Positions 33,984-45,937 of a stretch of DNA of 64,000 bases are shown one piece after another (position 1 is the first letter of the stretch; each line of letters begins with the position of its first letter). Under the pieces are notes generated by a model. It searched no databases. It worked only from the letters and a program-made list of their open reading frames with translations, and had not been told where the DNA came from. This DNA comes from Plectosphaerella cucumerina (Eukaryota > Ascomycota > Sordariomycetes > Glomerellales > Plectosphaerellaceae). Location: assembly GCA_020746995.1 (NCBI GenBank), contig JAGPXD010000002.1, positions 2,604,001-2,668,000 of the forward strand. Direction: 5' to 3'. Position numbers and translations under genes: made by a program.

Positions 33984-34549
33984 TCGGGACATGAACAGGA
34001 ACCAGTGGAAGTCTTCCCACGCTCCTTTCCGGCCAACCGCAGAGAAAAGTATGAAACCGCCATCTCGGGAGGGTCTCACGCATCCAGGACATCGCAACTG
34101 TATTTACTAGGGGGTTTCTGGTTCTGTCCATGGTCTTTTGACTTTGTTTTTGTTTTTTTCCTTCTCCTAGTCTCTCTCTCCTAATAGGGGCTCGGGTCTT
34201 CGGAGTTTATGCATTATGAAAGGGGGGATGGTTGCGCAACAGGCATCTCATGAATTGACGAATATGAATCCCAGCCGGGCTTTTTCGCATCCGCCTCATG
34301 TGATTCGAGCGGTCTGATGGAATCGGAGACAACTCCGGTAAGCTGACAGCGGCCATACCCGGTCCTAGGACGGAAGGGACCCATGTGCCAGCAGGACGCC
34401 GCGTGGCGATCATGCAGTCGAAGCTGCACGGGGACCCTGAATGTTCCAGGGTCGAGGAGTCGGTGAGAGCCTCTTGCAGAAGAGAACCACAAGTCACGGG
34501 GTGGGCCAGCACCCCTTGCGGAATTTCGTCTTCTTCTCTCGTCTCCGCT
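33984..34549. other. Convergent intergenic spacer
   Basis: 566 bp between the GBD/FH3 gene (+) and the RraA-like gene (-). A T-rich tract near 34139-34160 (ttgtttttgtttttttcctt) may belong to the 3' UTR. Nothing else is seen. Confidence 0.45.
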
Positions 34550-35297
34550 TCAGAGGTTGCTTCTGTGAGCCTTGAAAGCGTCGAACACACTGACGCCGCG
34601 GAGAACATCCTCCTTGACCTTGTCATCCGCCGCCGTGAGCCGGGGCAACAGCTCAAGGACCTGGCCGACCTTATCCTGCGGGATGACGACCACTCCGTTG
34701 ACAGGGTCGCTGAAGACGAGATCGCCGGGGGAGACAACGGTGCCGTCGATGTGTAGGGGCACCTGTACGGCGCGCGGGGTGCTGGCAGCACCGGCACCCA
34801 CGGTGGAGAGGGCTCGCGCCCAGACCTGCGGGCCGGTCAGCGGGCAGGTGATAGGAAGTAGAGGCGATGTGGGACGGATGTACTGGCAAACCTGTGCTTT
34901 TGAGCTCCTCGATATCACGGGCGCGACCGGCGACGACGATGCCCTTTGCGCCGCGGACCTGCATGCGCACGGCCATGATACCGCCGCAGACTGCGTTGGT
35001 CTGGCCGGCGGGCTGCTGAATCACGACGATGGTACCGGCAGGGGTGAGGTCGACCCAGTGGGCGTCCTTGGGGATGTTGGCGGGAGGGGCATCCTCGGAC
35101 GGGGCGGCGTCTTTGGGGACGAAGAGCACGGTGGACGCCGGGGCTATGGTGACGGGGTGGGAGGGAGTATCTGGCTGGCTGTAGCTGTGGAGGTCTGGCA
35201 AGAAGCCGGCACCGGCGACGTTGAGCTTCAGGAGGGCATCAGACACGTCGCACGCCGTGTAAGCCTGCAGGGCGGCGATCTGGTCGGGGGAGGGCAT
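34550..35297 (-). CDS. RraA-like aldolase (4-hydroxy-4-methyl-2-oxoglutarate aldolase / oxaloacetate decarboxylase fold)
   Basis: Exons 35297-34884 and 34825-34550, separated by a 58-nt intron, give 229 residues. Family marks are ACDVSDALLKL at the N terminus, AGQTNAVCGGIMAVRMQVRG, GIVVAGRARDIEEL (the substrate- and metal-binding Arg-Asp of the GxxRD motif), GLPVWARAL across the intron, and HIDGTVVSPGDLVFSDPVNG near the end. Members cleave 4-hydroxy-4-methyl-2-oxoglutarate or decarboxylate oxaloacetate using a divalent metal. The bacterial name RraA reflects a separate RNase E-binding role that does not apply in fungi. There is no targeting signal, so a cytosolic metabolic enzyme is likely. 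Confidence 0.85.
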
Positions 35298-38200
35298 AGT
35301 CGTTGGCGGCTGGGGTGTCGAGTTGGAGCGGGCTCGAAGTACAAGTACAAGCAGGGCGACAGGGTTGTAGATACGATGCGATGCGATGAGTTTAGGCTAT
35401 CTGAGTGGTGTTGACGCTCGGCGACGCACCAGCCTGGGCGCCGGGCGACTGGAGCTTGTGAAGCTTGGCCGGCCCCGAGGCTCGGGAACTGGTATATGCA
35501 ACCGGTCGGTCTCCGGGATTCGCCGTGTCAGGGAAGCCGAGCCAATGAGGTCGGCGCCGTGGCGCACATCGAGGAGGGGCACACGCTGTGGACTGTCGCT
35601 GTCAACGACTTCTGGGGTACTCCTAAAATGGCTCGGCCATGGACTTGAAGGGTGCCGCGTCTCGAGCACCGAGTATGGCTGTGATTCCTCCGAATCCACA
35701 GCAGAGCCCTGCTATGAGGTGTGACTTGCACGGCGGCCGCATGGGCCGAGGCCTAGGACGCTTTTCGGCGAGCAGCGAACGGGATATTGCTTGACCAGTA
35801 CTTCTAGCGGCAGGGATGGATGCATGGGACGCTGGTCACTGGCGTATCTTGGCCCGCCCCTCTCCGCTGTTATTGCTACTGCTGCTGCTGCTGCTGCGTG
35901 TTCCCACGAGTCCGGCTGCATGCGAGGGTGGAAAGATGCAGGCAGGTTGTTGCGCGACGAAAGCAGAAGGTAGCCGACTGGCAGGTCGAAGCAACAGGGA
36001 GGGGAAGAGTCCCCCGCATTCCCATTTGACCGACGAGAGATGCCGTGTGTTGCTTGGCTGTAGGGATATGCAGAAGAAGCCTCCCTGCCGAACGATGCAT
36101 TGAGGAAGCGTGCTTCCATGAGGGCTGCTCAACTTGGGCACAAGAGGTCCAGAGCAAGCAGGGACCCAGAGTTCAGCGAGCGCAAGCTGGCGTCCGTCGA
36201 TATGGACGCCGGTGGGAGCCAAAGCCAAACCCTGGCATCCCCGCTCTAGTGGTGGAATCGGAGGGGGATTTTCGCGCAATATGCCCTGAGCAAGGTGCTG
36301 CTGCAAGGTACACGTAAGGTGGGGGTCTGGTGATGCCCTCCACAGCACCACCACGACCATCGGCTACCCCTCATCGACGGGAGGGACGAATGATCCTCAA
36401 ATCAAGGTGAGGCACGGTGAGGGGGATCGGCAGGTTTCGACCGAGTCAGGGAGGCCAGTCTCGGTGAGGATGGAAGCGCGGGAGACGACTGCTCGTCACG
36501 TCCCGGGCGAATTGTCCACTGCAATTCCGAGAGGAAAGTCTGGATGGCCAGTCCTGTCCGGACCCCTGTCAGATGGCAGGCCGATCAGAAGCGTTGGTGT
36601 TCTGGGGGTGTGCAAGACCTGTCCCCCTGACGGCAGCACTAGGCTGTGGGCTCATGCAGGCTCACGACTCAGGATGTCTTGGATTTGGGAGGGCACACGG
36701 CGGGCGACGACGACTGTTCCCTGGAGGAGGGGGGCGGGCCTTTGTCCATCTCTGCATGAGGCGTGGCGAGCTAGTTCTGCAGTTGACGATGCTGGCAGCG
36801 CTTCGAAGATACGGGCGGCGCGGGCCAGGCTCGGGTGCTCGACGTGGCGGAACTACTGCGCTGCAGAGACGGACCGGCGTGTCGGCGATCTGGAGGTCCG
36901 TTTACGCGGGTGGGCGCCACAGTAGAAGACATGCCGTGGTATTGAAGGTGTCGTTGACGTATAAGTCTAGCGAGTAGTTTAGCCCACAACGAAGGGGACA
37001 AGAGGGCTGCATGTCTGGGAACAGGGTCAGCAGGTAAGCAGGACGAATGTAAAATGTCTGACTGCGGGCCACGGTGGTGTGGTCTGTCGACGGACGAGCC
37101 CACCGAGGCCGGCATATCCCTCCGAAGTTGGGTCGGGTGCCTGCCTGAAGGTGGCGATTGAGGCTGGAGTTGGGGCTCGTGGACGAGTCGTGGCAATGTC
37201 TTCCGGCACGGTGGGTGTGGTGTGCTGCGTACCGTGGTGACGACGCAGGGGCAAGGCGAGGATGAATTATGCGGGAGGGCGGATGGTTGGATGGAGGCTG
37301 AAGGCCGTCATTGAAAAGATGTCGCGGGGTCGATTGTGTGCCTTTTGGTGTTGCTGGTCGATGCCAGTGTAGCGGCGGGGTAGCTCGATTTGGGGCACTT
37401 GCCTTCCAGTCCCCCGCTGTTGCCGGTGTCGTGGAAGGACCCGACCCGAGGGCACCTGCCCCGGAATATACCTGGACCTGCCACTGTTCAGCGCCGCAGC
37501 TGCCAGCCCAGCCCTGAAGACACCTGACGACAAAGCACTTGGAAAGCCCACTTCAACTCGTACTTCTCTCTGCTGCTTCAAGTTCGTTCCATGCCTTCCG
37601 GCACATCAACCTCACATCATCCGTTCTCATCCATCGCCCAGCTTTTGACGGAGATCTCATCCCGACCCTGGCTGACCTGACCTGACCAGACCGGGAAGAT
37701 ACAACGCCACACCGACCCTGATCGTCGAGTCAGGACCGGCACCTTCCCGCCTACCACGCAGTCTTTTCAAGTGTCGCCTCCATCCCGGTCCGTCCACCTG
37801 CCATCAAGCAGCCAACATCAAGCATCCCCTCCTCACCTATCCCCTACACATCTGGTTCAGCCCAGCCCAGCGCATAGGTACCGTCCATCGCGCATATCTT
37901 CTCTCTACCTAGGTAGTTCCATCCATCCATCATCGTCCGCACATCCCTGGCCGTCCGCCCGCCCGCTGCCCGCCGCCGTCGCCGCCTACGATAACCCCTC
38001 CCCCACTTCCTTCCCACGGTCTTTCACCATTCCCAGCCACCGTTTTGTTTAGCTCCCGTCGCCGCACGCCCAGCTTCCAGGTTCTCCAAGCACATCGTTC
38101 ACCCGGTCAGTCCTCTCCTCGTCCTCCTCTCACCTCACTGGCACTGGCACCTCGTTCGAGCTCTCATCCCCCAACCTGGAACACCGCTCTCCCACTCGTC

Positions 38201-38564
38201 CACCCCCCCTCCGCCCCTCCGCCGCCGCCTCCTCCTAACCCGAGAGCTCAGCTGCTTTCTGACACCCCCGTCCAAGACAGACAACCTAGGTCGCACGCAA
38301 CGCACCCACGCATAGCCCATCCATCACCTCGAGCCTCGCCCCTCTCCGGCGCATCCAGCCAGTCTCCAACGCCCAGAGCCCCGCGACCCTCTCTCGCGGC
38401 CCGGTCTCCACCCCACCATCAACACCTCTTGGATCTCGGGAGCACACCTATTCCAGTCTCTGTCTGGTTCGTGCAGCTCCTCCACGACCTGCCGCGTGCT
38501 CCATTCGTCCACCATCTCGAGACTAGGCCACCTCGCAGAGCCCTCTCTTCTCACCTCGTCCACC
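35298..38564. other. 3.3-kb gene-poor region and long leader of the WBP2-like gene
   Basis: Many short overlapping ORFs occur, but none carries a known motif. A CTG run lies at about 35875-35897 (six to seven triplets, imperfect at the 5' end). From about 37540 to 38560 the sequence is strongly C-rich with many CCATC and CCTC tracts and no stable ORF of biological composition. This looks like an unusually long 5' leader or promoter. A 12-bp palindrome CTACCTAGGTAG is at 37905-37916. Confidence 0.4.
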
Positions 38565-39834
38565 ATGTCAATAAAGTAAGTCCAGTCTTCCCGTCTCCAT
38601 ACGTCCGTCCCGTCCCGCTTCGCTTCGCTTCCCCATCCAATCCATCCATTCATCCCGCGTCTCTCCTTCTCTATTTCTCTCTCTCACACGCGCCGTCCTC
38701 GACCTCTCCCCCATGCGCGTCGTGACGTCCACTCTTCCCGCATCTCGACCAACGCCCCCTTCCCCTCCTTCATCCACGTCCTCTTCCCCGGAACAGCTTC
38801 ACTCGACACACGGCGAATCAAGGGTCTAGCCCTGCCCCTCACCGTGTCTTGTCTCGTCTTCACCAACACACTCTTCGCCGCTGCTCGCCCTGCTCATCTC
38901 GTCCTGCCTACCCCGCCACCGCTGGCATCCACATGCTGTCTCGCGCGCGGGTGAACTCCACCGTCGCCTGTTGCTCGCGAGCTAGCATGATGGACCAGTT
39001 CCTCCAAGAGCAGCATGCCTATCATATGCAGAGGGCCCAGGGCCAGCAGAGGAAGCCGCCACAGCACGAATTGAACCGTTCTGACAACCGGGGTAGCTGG
39101 GTTATGCTGCGGGAGAACGGCGACGTTGTCCGCCTTCATGGGGAGACCATCAGACATCGCGCCCAAAAAGTCAGCTTCGAGCTGTCCGTGCCAAAAGCTC
39201 TGCAGTCTGGCCGGCCCCCTTTCTCTTACAAGAGCGACAGCGGCACGGCATACATCACCACGTCAAGGGTATGATATGCCGTCGGAATCTTCCACTAGCA
39301 CTATTGGACATCTCACGCTGACTCCGCCACCCTCAGGTGATATTCCTCCCCGCCAAGCCGACGGAAGAGTTCAAGTCTTTCCATGGCTTCATCGCCGACT
39401 GCCAAGACAGCTATGTCGGCTCGCCCCTGTTCGGCGCCTGGTATTGGTCGTCCACGGTCAAGCCCGTCTCGGGAGGTAATGTGCCACCCGAGATCCCCCG
39501 CCTCGATGTGAAAATCACCTTCAAGGCAGGCGGAGGCAGCGAGTTTGGATCCACCTTCGAGGCCCAGAAGGAGCTCGTAGAGCACGCCCGCCAGATCCGC
39601 CTTGAAACCGGCCAAGGTGTCGCCATTCCCAACGAGCAGCTCCCCGCATACGAAGCCACCGCAAACGACACGCGGTCCTCAAATACCCTTAGAACAGCTG
39701 CACCAGTTCAGAGGTCAACCAGCTCGGGGAGCCAGAACCCGCCCCCAAACGAGCCTCCCCCAGGTTACGACGAGGCGCAGGCCCAGAATCTCGCCGACAG
39801 GCTCGAGAGTCATGTCAGAAATGAGAACAACTGA
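38565..39834 (+). CDS. WBP2-like GRAM-domain protein with PPxY motif
   Basis: Exons 38565-38575 (11 nt), 39097-39268 and 39337-39834 join to 226 residues. The joined start reads MSINWVMLRENGD, matching the MS-NWVML opening of fungal and animal WBP2 proteins. This supports the tiny first exon and the 521-nt intron (branch TTCTGAC). A GRAM domain follows (VSFELSVPKALQSGRPPFSY, GTAYITTSRVIFLPAKP, FHGFIADCQDSYVGSPLFGA). The C terminus carries PPPGYDEAQAQ, a PPxY WW-domain ligand. Animal WBP2 binds YAP and Nedd4-family WW domains. In fungi a link to the Rsp5/Nedd4 ubiquitin ligase is plausible but is inference. An in-frame ATG inside the long intron (38934) would give a different N terminus not supported by the family. 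Confidence 0.85.
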
Positions 39835-40573
39835 TCGGGTGGTTACATACGGGCAGCCCGTTCTCGTACATGCACACGAACAGATTGATCAGGATAACCC
39901 GAGGTCCTGATGAAGCACCTGCACCTGCACCTGCACGCCCTTTTCCCTCATCTACAGCATTTTTATCGTCACGACAATATTCTTCATAGCTTGGATTCAT
40001 CTTGTCATAGCGTGGGACGGCGCGTTTGCCTTTCGTCGGCTGCATTTGAGCTCAGCTCTCCGTTTCAGCTGGGCCTTTGAGTAGAGAGGGGATGATTCCA
40101 GGCGGCCAATTCGCGCCGAGCCTTCAGGGGATGTTCTTACTAGTCTACGAACAAAGTATGATATGGAAAATTACCGTACATGATGCATGGCGCCTACGGG
40201 CCGTCGTCATGGTTGTCGGGACTGCCACCATGTGTGACCCGACCCCAGCTTCGCGCCCGAGACCTTGTCCCTGTCGACGATGACAGGACTGTGAAAGCCG
40301 ATTGGCTTGGCATGCACAAGAGAAGGGAAGGTGAAGCGGTCCTTCACCGACTGACTCATCACGTGACCCATCCCAGAGGTCTTCTTCGAGGCCGGGACGT
40401 TCCCATGAGCCGATCCACCGACTTGGGCCAATCAAACCGCCTCAATTCAGCATCACTTTTCGCCGTCCCAACTGGAGCCATCCGACTTCTTCCCTCCCCA
40501 TTACCCGAAAGGCACGACCACCATCGACAACCCCCCTCTCCCGACGCAACGACCGACCAATCCTTCCGACACA
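39835..40573. promoter_or_regulatory. Intergenic region with QCR6 promoter
   Basis: 739 bp. A CACCTG repeat (three copies) lies near 39917-39934. CCAAT is at 40428-40432 (+), about 145 bp before the QCR6 ATG, and a reverse copy (ATTGG) is at 40301-40305. HAP-type CCAAT-binding factors control respiratory genes in fungi, which fits the downstream gene. Function here is inferred. Confidence 0.45.
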
Positions 40574-41319
40574 ATGGGTATCTGGGAGACTCTGACGGAC
40601 CTCGCCGAGGCCGCCCTGCCTTGGAGCGCCGTTGAGGCCGAGGGCCCCACGACCGTGGAGGAGGACAAGGTGAGAGCTTTCTGTCCCCCGGGAGGCGTGC
40701 GCACCACGTCGTGACGACATCGTACGAGACCGGCGACCGCAAACAATTCGGCGCCGCGACGCATCGAGGCGAAATCACGAAGCCGAGGCCGGACAAAGAC
40801 AAACCCGCGCTCATCGGACCCGACCGGCAACAGCAGGCTAATCCGTGACGTGATCACAGCCCGAGGAGACCAGCACCGACGAGCCCGCGAAGGAGGAGGC
40901 CGCCGAGGAGCCCGAGGCCGAGGCCGAGGCTGAGGAGGAAGAAGAAGAGGAGGAGGAGGAAGAGGAAGAGGAGGACGACGAGCCCGAGGACATCCAGCCC
41001 AAGCTCGAGGAGGGTGGGTTTATCATGACGCCATTATATTCCCGCCCTGGGAGCGCGATTGCTGACACGTCTGAGCAGAGTGCGCCAACTCCAAGCAGTG
41101 CCACGAGCCCAAGCACCACTTTGACGAGTGCGTCGAGCGCGTCACCGCCGCCCAGGACTCTGAGGGCGGCGCCAAGGAGGACTGCGTCGAGGAGTGTAGG
41201 TTTTCCCCCCGGCCGTCTTGGGGATGTCACCATACTGATAGCAGACGTTTCCAGTCTTCCACCTCGCCCACTGCGCCACCGCCTGCGCCGCTCCCAAGCT
41301 CTGGTCGCAGCTCAAGTAA
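40574..41319 (+). CDS. QCR6: Ubiquinol-cytochrome c reductase hinge subunit (complex III subunit VI)
   Basis: Exons 40574-40669, 40860-41013, 41079-41195 and 41255-41319 join to 143 residues. The N terminus (MGIWETLTDLAEAALPW) is followed by an extended acidic run of about 35 mostly Glu/Asp residues and PEDIQPKLEE. The conserved two-helix hinge domain then carries paired cysteines: CANSKQCHEPKHHFDECVER, KEDCVEE and FFHLAHCATACAAPKLWSQL. In complex III this subunit lies in the intermembrane space next to cytochrome c1 and favours cytochrome c docking. The acidic tract is typical of fungal QCR6. Intron 1 (190 nt) is longer than usual here. A CCAAT box lies upstream. Confidence 0.93.
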
Positions 41320-41968
41320 ATCACGCCGCCAACGCTGTGTGCGGCCCCCCCATTCTCCATTTCCTGCGGTCCGGCATGGCAATGTGACTGGGGCTAAGGG
41401 GGGGCCGCAAAAACCGATGGACGATGGAAAACAGCTCTCACGTCTTCCCCCTCCCGCCAGGTGTGTTCTGGGGGCGCGGGGAGCAGGGGAGCTTGTGTAT
41501 TGCGTGGGGCTTCACTGCGGCGGGCGCGGCGTTTCTGCCGTATTATCCCCCTTTTTCCACACCCCCGCCGCGCGCTCCAGTCTTGTATCATAACGAATGC
41601 ATCGCCCTCGAATAGATTCTTCTTCCGCTTCATGATGTTCCGGGGTAGCCGTAGGGTGTAACGGGTGGTGGTGAGATGTCACTGCTGCGGACTACCATCA
41701 TCACAGCCTGGTGGTTCATGGTCGCCGAGAACATGCAATCACAGCCTGACAGTGAGATGACAAAGACTCGTTTGGATCTTTGTAATGACTACTTCAAACA
41801 ACGGATATTACAATTCTTGGACACGCTTCTCTCGTTTCAACCCATGTTGTACAAAGGGTATCTTGATCTTCCAGGACAAACTTCCAGCACCCAATGCCTC
41901 GAGGGACATCAAGTTTTCCAATAGCGTAACACAACCAACAAAGGAAACTCGCAACCACTTTCTCTCTC
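41320..41968. other. Convergent intergenic spacer
   Basis: 649 bp between QCR6 (+) and the lipase (-). No supported gene. The part nearest the lipase stop is AT-richer and probably its 3' UTR. Confidence 0.4.
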
Positions 41969-44900
41969 TCATACGGCTGCCTTCTGAAGGTCGGACTTCG
42001 CCGCTCCATCATCCACCGATGTCTCCGCCTTCTGCTGCCCAGCACCAGCAGCAAGAGGCAGGTCCTCGGCCGCCGTAAAGAAGTCATCGCGATCCATCTG
42101 CGGCCGAGAAAGCTCAACAGCCGGCGTCGCGTACGTCGACGCCCCCCCGAAGCTGAAAGGTGTCGCCGCATCATGGGCCCGGGGTGTGGATGCCCCGCTG
42201 TCCGCTGCGGCCGGGCCTCCTCCGACACTCAACGGGCTCATGGGGCGCACCTCAGACTCGGCCGTCGACTGCAGCGTCATCATACTCGCCGAGTCAGCCT
42301 CCTTGCCCAGGCTGAACGGCAAGGCAATGCCTTCCAGATGAGGTCGCTTGCCCGCCACGCCGGTTTCTGGAACGAAGGCCGGGCTGAGGAAGTTGTTCGA
42401 CTTGCTAGCTGTGGCGACCTCTTGTTCATGCTGCTTCTCGGCCTGCTTCCTGATGGCAATCAGGTCTTCCACAACCGTGTGCTCCTCGCCACCTGTCAGG
42501 CTAGTCTGCGATGCCTGGTTCTCATCTACCACCGCACGCACGTTCGAGCGGCTGCGAGGCCTACTGGCAGGCGATCGGGGCGTGGGAGGTGGCAGAGGAG
42601 ATCCTGGGGGTTGGGACTGGGTATCGACAGCCGACGGCGCAGTGTCACCCCCCGCCTCGGTTGCGGCTTTGGTCTCTGCGTGATGCTGCTCCGCATCTTT
42701 CTCCCTCTGTACCGTCATCTCGTCATGCTTCGAGCCCCATAGCGACCACAAGGCAAGGCCGATGCTCTTGGTCTTCTTCTTCGGTTCCTTCTCCGGCGGT
42801 GCTCTCCTCCGGCCTGCCAGGGCTGTAGGAGGCGGTGTCTCGGTGTCCCCATTACCAACGAAGCCTGCGGCCATATCTTTGACGATCTTCTGATGAACTT
42901 TGGCCCTGGCGCTGCTGTAACGCTGCTCCCATTGCCTCTTGCTATCGAGCCATCTCTTCACGGGGATCTCCTTCGCAACACCGACTTCTTCCCGCGGCAT
43001 CATGCATGCTGGCAGCTCAGATGCGGGAGCAAGATCGTAGATTGCCCCGTGCCGAGTCACTCTGTGCCGGATCATGTGCCCCTTGAATTGTGGCAAGGTG
43101 TCACCGGCCTTGCCTACCTTTGGCGTAAAGGGAGAGTCAGGGTTCGCAGGAGGAGTGGTGTTCTCATTGTCCTTTCTCGTCTGCTCCTCGTCGTCGGACC
43201 CAGAGATGGAAATGACCGAGATCGCGTCGTCGTCGAGAATGTCAATGTGGGTGTTCTGAGCTCTCGCGAGAGCCCATGCACCGAACTGGGCGATGGATCG
43301 GTACATGTACTTTGCTGGCCTCGTGAAGCTGAGGGTTGGTGCAACATGACATAGGTCGTCCCAGACCTGGAGTTGGACATAAGTTGGCTTGTAGCGTTTC
43401 AGCTTCTCCCTGTCTGCATCGGTCATCTTCGCATCTGGGGGTGCGTATTTGGCGGGATTGGCGCATTTATGGGCAAGGTAGATCTGCTCATCCCGCAGCA
43501 TCTCCCCGCCGCCAACCATGACGAGCAAGGGGGGTAGTCCACCTAGGGTCGGTTGCGTGACTGGGCTGACCAGCGGATGCGGAAGAAGTTCGTTTGTGGT
43601 GTACATCTGCCGCAAAGTCAATTGGCTTCGGCGTATGTCTGCCATACCAAACTTACCTGGATCTGATCCTTAACGGTGGTGAGCTTCCCGTCAATGGTGA
43701 CAGAAAGCTGGACAGCAGTTCGCTGACACTCTTCAGTCTGTGGCGGCTTTGCTTGGTCCCCTGATTCCGGTGTGGTGTTCGTGTTGCCGTTTTGGCTGGC
43801 TGCCACAGGATGATGACCGTTCGTCGTCCCATTTGTCTCACCATTTGATGTCGACTTCATCTCAAACGGTTCAGCCCGTTTATCCTTCAAAGTGCTCTCC
43901 TTGACAGCACTCTGCTTGCCGGTCTTCAGCTTCTCCGCCTGCTCCTTCATCATGACCATGTCGTCCTCGTTTGGCGGGGGCCACGCGCGGGACGGCTTGT
44001 GGTGGAAACCCGACATGGGGATGTAGTCAAGGGGGTTGTCTCCGGACACGCTCGGGAACGAATGGGTCAAGTCGACCCAGGGGCTGATCAGGATGGCGCC
44101 AGCTGGAAGGGGAATCCCCTGGTCTCGCATCGTGCAGAGCATGGAGATGACCATGCCCCCGCCGGCTGAATCTCCCGCAAGAATAATCTCGCTGGGCTCC
44201 TGGACGGTCAGAAGGTGCAAGTAGGCGGCGAGGCAGTCGTAGAGGCCGCATGGAAAGGGGAACTGGGGAGCCAGGCGGTATTTCGGCGCGAACACCCTAG
44301 CCTTGAGCTTCCTTGCGTGCCTCTGCATCTGGTAGCGGTGCTCGTCGACGCTGCCGAAGAAGTATGCACCTCCGTGGACATAAAGCATGACCCTCTTGCC
44401 CTTCTCACCCGTCTTCTTGCGCTCCTGGTAGTCGGACTTCATCTCAATCCATTCAGCTCGAAGGGGGGTGTCGGGCTTGCGCCACTGCCACCACTTCCCT
44501 CCTCCAACCTGAGCAATGCCATCTTCGCCGAGCTGCGCTCGGAGCAGAGAGGCCGCCTTGTCCAGTTGTTCATCTCCAATGTCCACCTCCTTCACGCGTA
44601 CCCAGTTGGGATGCGGCACCCATTGGGCAGTAAATGCTTGCAGCTCTTCGACGGTGTGGTGGGAGGCAAACTGTAAGAATGCTCGGACGAGGTGGAGGCC
44701 TTCATCGTAGGAGAGGTGTGCTGTCGGCTTCTCGCGAAGGGGCGATCGGTTGATGTACTATCGGGGGGTCGCTCATGTCAGTCAATGGCAGAGAGCTGGT
44801 GTCTCGAGTCTGGCTGGATGTGGGAGCACAGCGGGGTGGCGCGTTACGTCAAGCCGGGAGTGATGTGCAACAGCCAGCTGGTTCCGATCCGCGACAAGGA

Positions 44901-45046
44901 TCCCTCGAGATACACTATCCTCCGAGCAAGACTGGCCTGTAGGAAGTATTCGTATGGAAGATACGCACATGGGACAAGAGGGTGGAGACGACAGTGGGCG
45001 TCACGGCCAATGACACCGATGTCGTGTTGAGCTTGAGTGGGTTCAT
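41969..45046 (-). CDS. Hormone-sensitive-lipase-family alpha/beta hydrolase with long C-terminal extension
   Basis: Exons 45046-44969, 44757-43657 and 43606-41969 join to 938 residues. The oxyanion motif is LYVHGGAYFFGSVDEHR (near 151) and the nucleophile elbow is ILAGDSAGGGMVISM (near 222). The catalytic Asp/His side is WDDLCHVAPTLSFTRP (near 480). Between the Ser and His parts, a roughly 130-residue low-complexity insert (NGETNGTTNGHH) splits the hydrolase fold. After residue 510 comes about 430 residues of disordered, charged, Pro/Ser-rich sequence with no known domain. The fold predicts hydrolysis of acylglycerols, sterol esters or other esters. Intron 1 is 211 nt, the exon before it only 78 nt. 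The start MNPLKLNTTSV is the only ATG that opens the frame. The nearest upstream gene is TSR2, divergently oriented. Confidence 0.87.
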
Positions 45047-45937
45047 CGCGGTGAAGGTCGTCGGATGTGCTGGATCGCTTTGGACTCGGAACAATGGCGG
45101 CACCCTTGCGTGCAGCAGCCCAGCTGGCAGGTGTCGGGGTGCTGAGATGGTGTTTTTGACCGACAACCCAACTTGTCCGTGATGTTGGAGAATGGGAGAT
45201 TGAGCATTCAGCTTTAGCTCTGTCCCCTGTCCGAGGTCAAAGGTCAGGGGGGCCGGGAGCCAGCAAACTTAGCCAGGGGACCGAGTGATGTCATCGATGT
45301 CTTGGCGCCCGAGACGCAATAACCCCTAAATTCTGGGGTCTGCCGGGAGCGGGGGGTTTCTGTCGCCCGACACCGGGCGATACCCGACCGGACCCCGGAC
45401 ACTCAGCGACGGATTGAGCAATGCACAATTTGGACAAGATAGGCAACGCAATCGCTTTCGGGCTTCCGGCGGCCACAGGTCTGAACTATGGAAGTCGAGG
45501 CGCCTGGTCCAACTCAGGCGTCCAATTTCTCCCTCTGGCAGGCAAGGCAAAACAGATATCTACATGGACCCTAGAGGAGGTTGAATGCAGAAAGAGCAAG
45601 TCTATTGAGATTCCAAAATTGCATCATTGAAGAGAAACCCTTACGATCGACCGCCGAGCACCGTTACACAACATCTTTGTTGATACAGGTAGTTGGCGAA
45701 TTCATGTTGCTTGATGGTGTTCCCCCACCCACGTGACACGGTGACAGCGTGAATGTCAGGTGGGGCACACCCCAAGATGCCGCTAAAGTGGTGTAGGGGA
45801 GTTTCCTGTCGCAAAAAAATCACCCGCCCACGACTCGATACCCCTCCATCAAGCACGCACACGACTGTCCGCCTCGCCAGTTCGAACCCCTACCAACCTC
45901 TTTTACCACGAAGCTCCCAGACCTACATACCTCGAAC
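45047..45937. promoter_or_regulatory. Divergent promoter region of lipase and TSR2
   Basis: 891 bp. Short ORFs here are not convincing. A CACGTG sits near 45730 within cccacgtgacac. A sequence resembling a tRNA B box near 45880 lacks the paired T-arm and A box and is not a tRNA. Confidence 0.4.

Noticed and set aside
38045..38725. 226-codon Pro/Ser-rich ORF upstream of the WBP2-like gene
   Set aside because: Composition follows from C-rich leader DNA. It overlaps the well supported start and first intron of the WBP2-like gene.
45878..45895. GTTCGAAC sequence resembling a tRNA T-loop (minus strand)
   Set aside because: No flanking 5-bp T stem, no A box and no acceptor stem.
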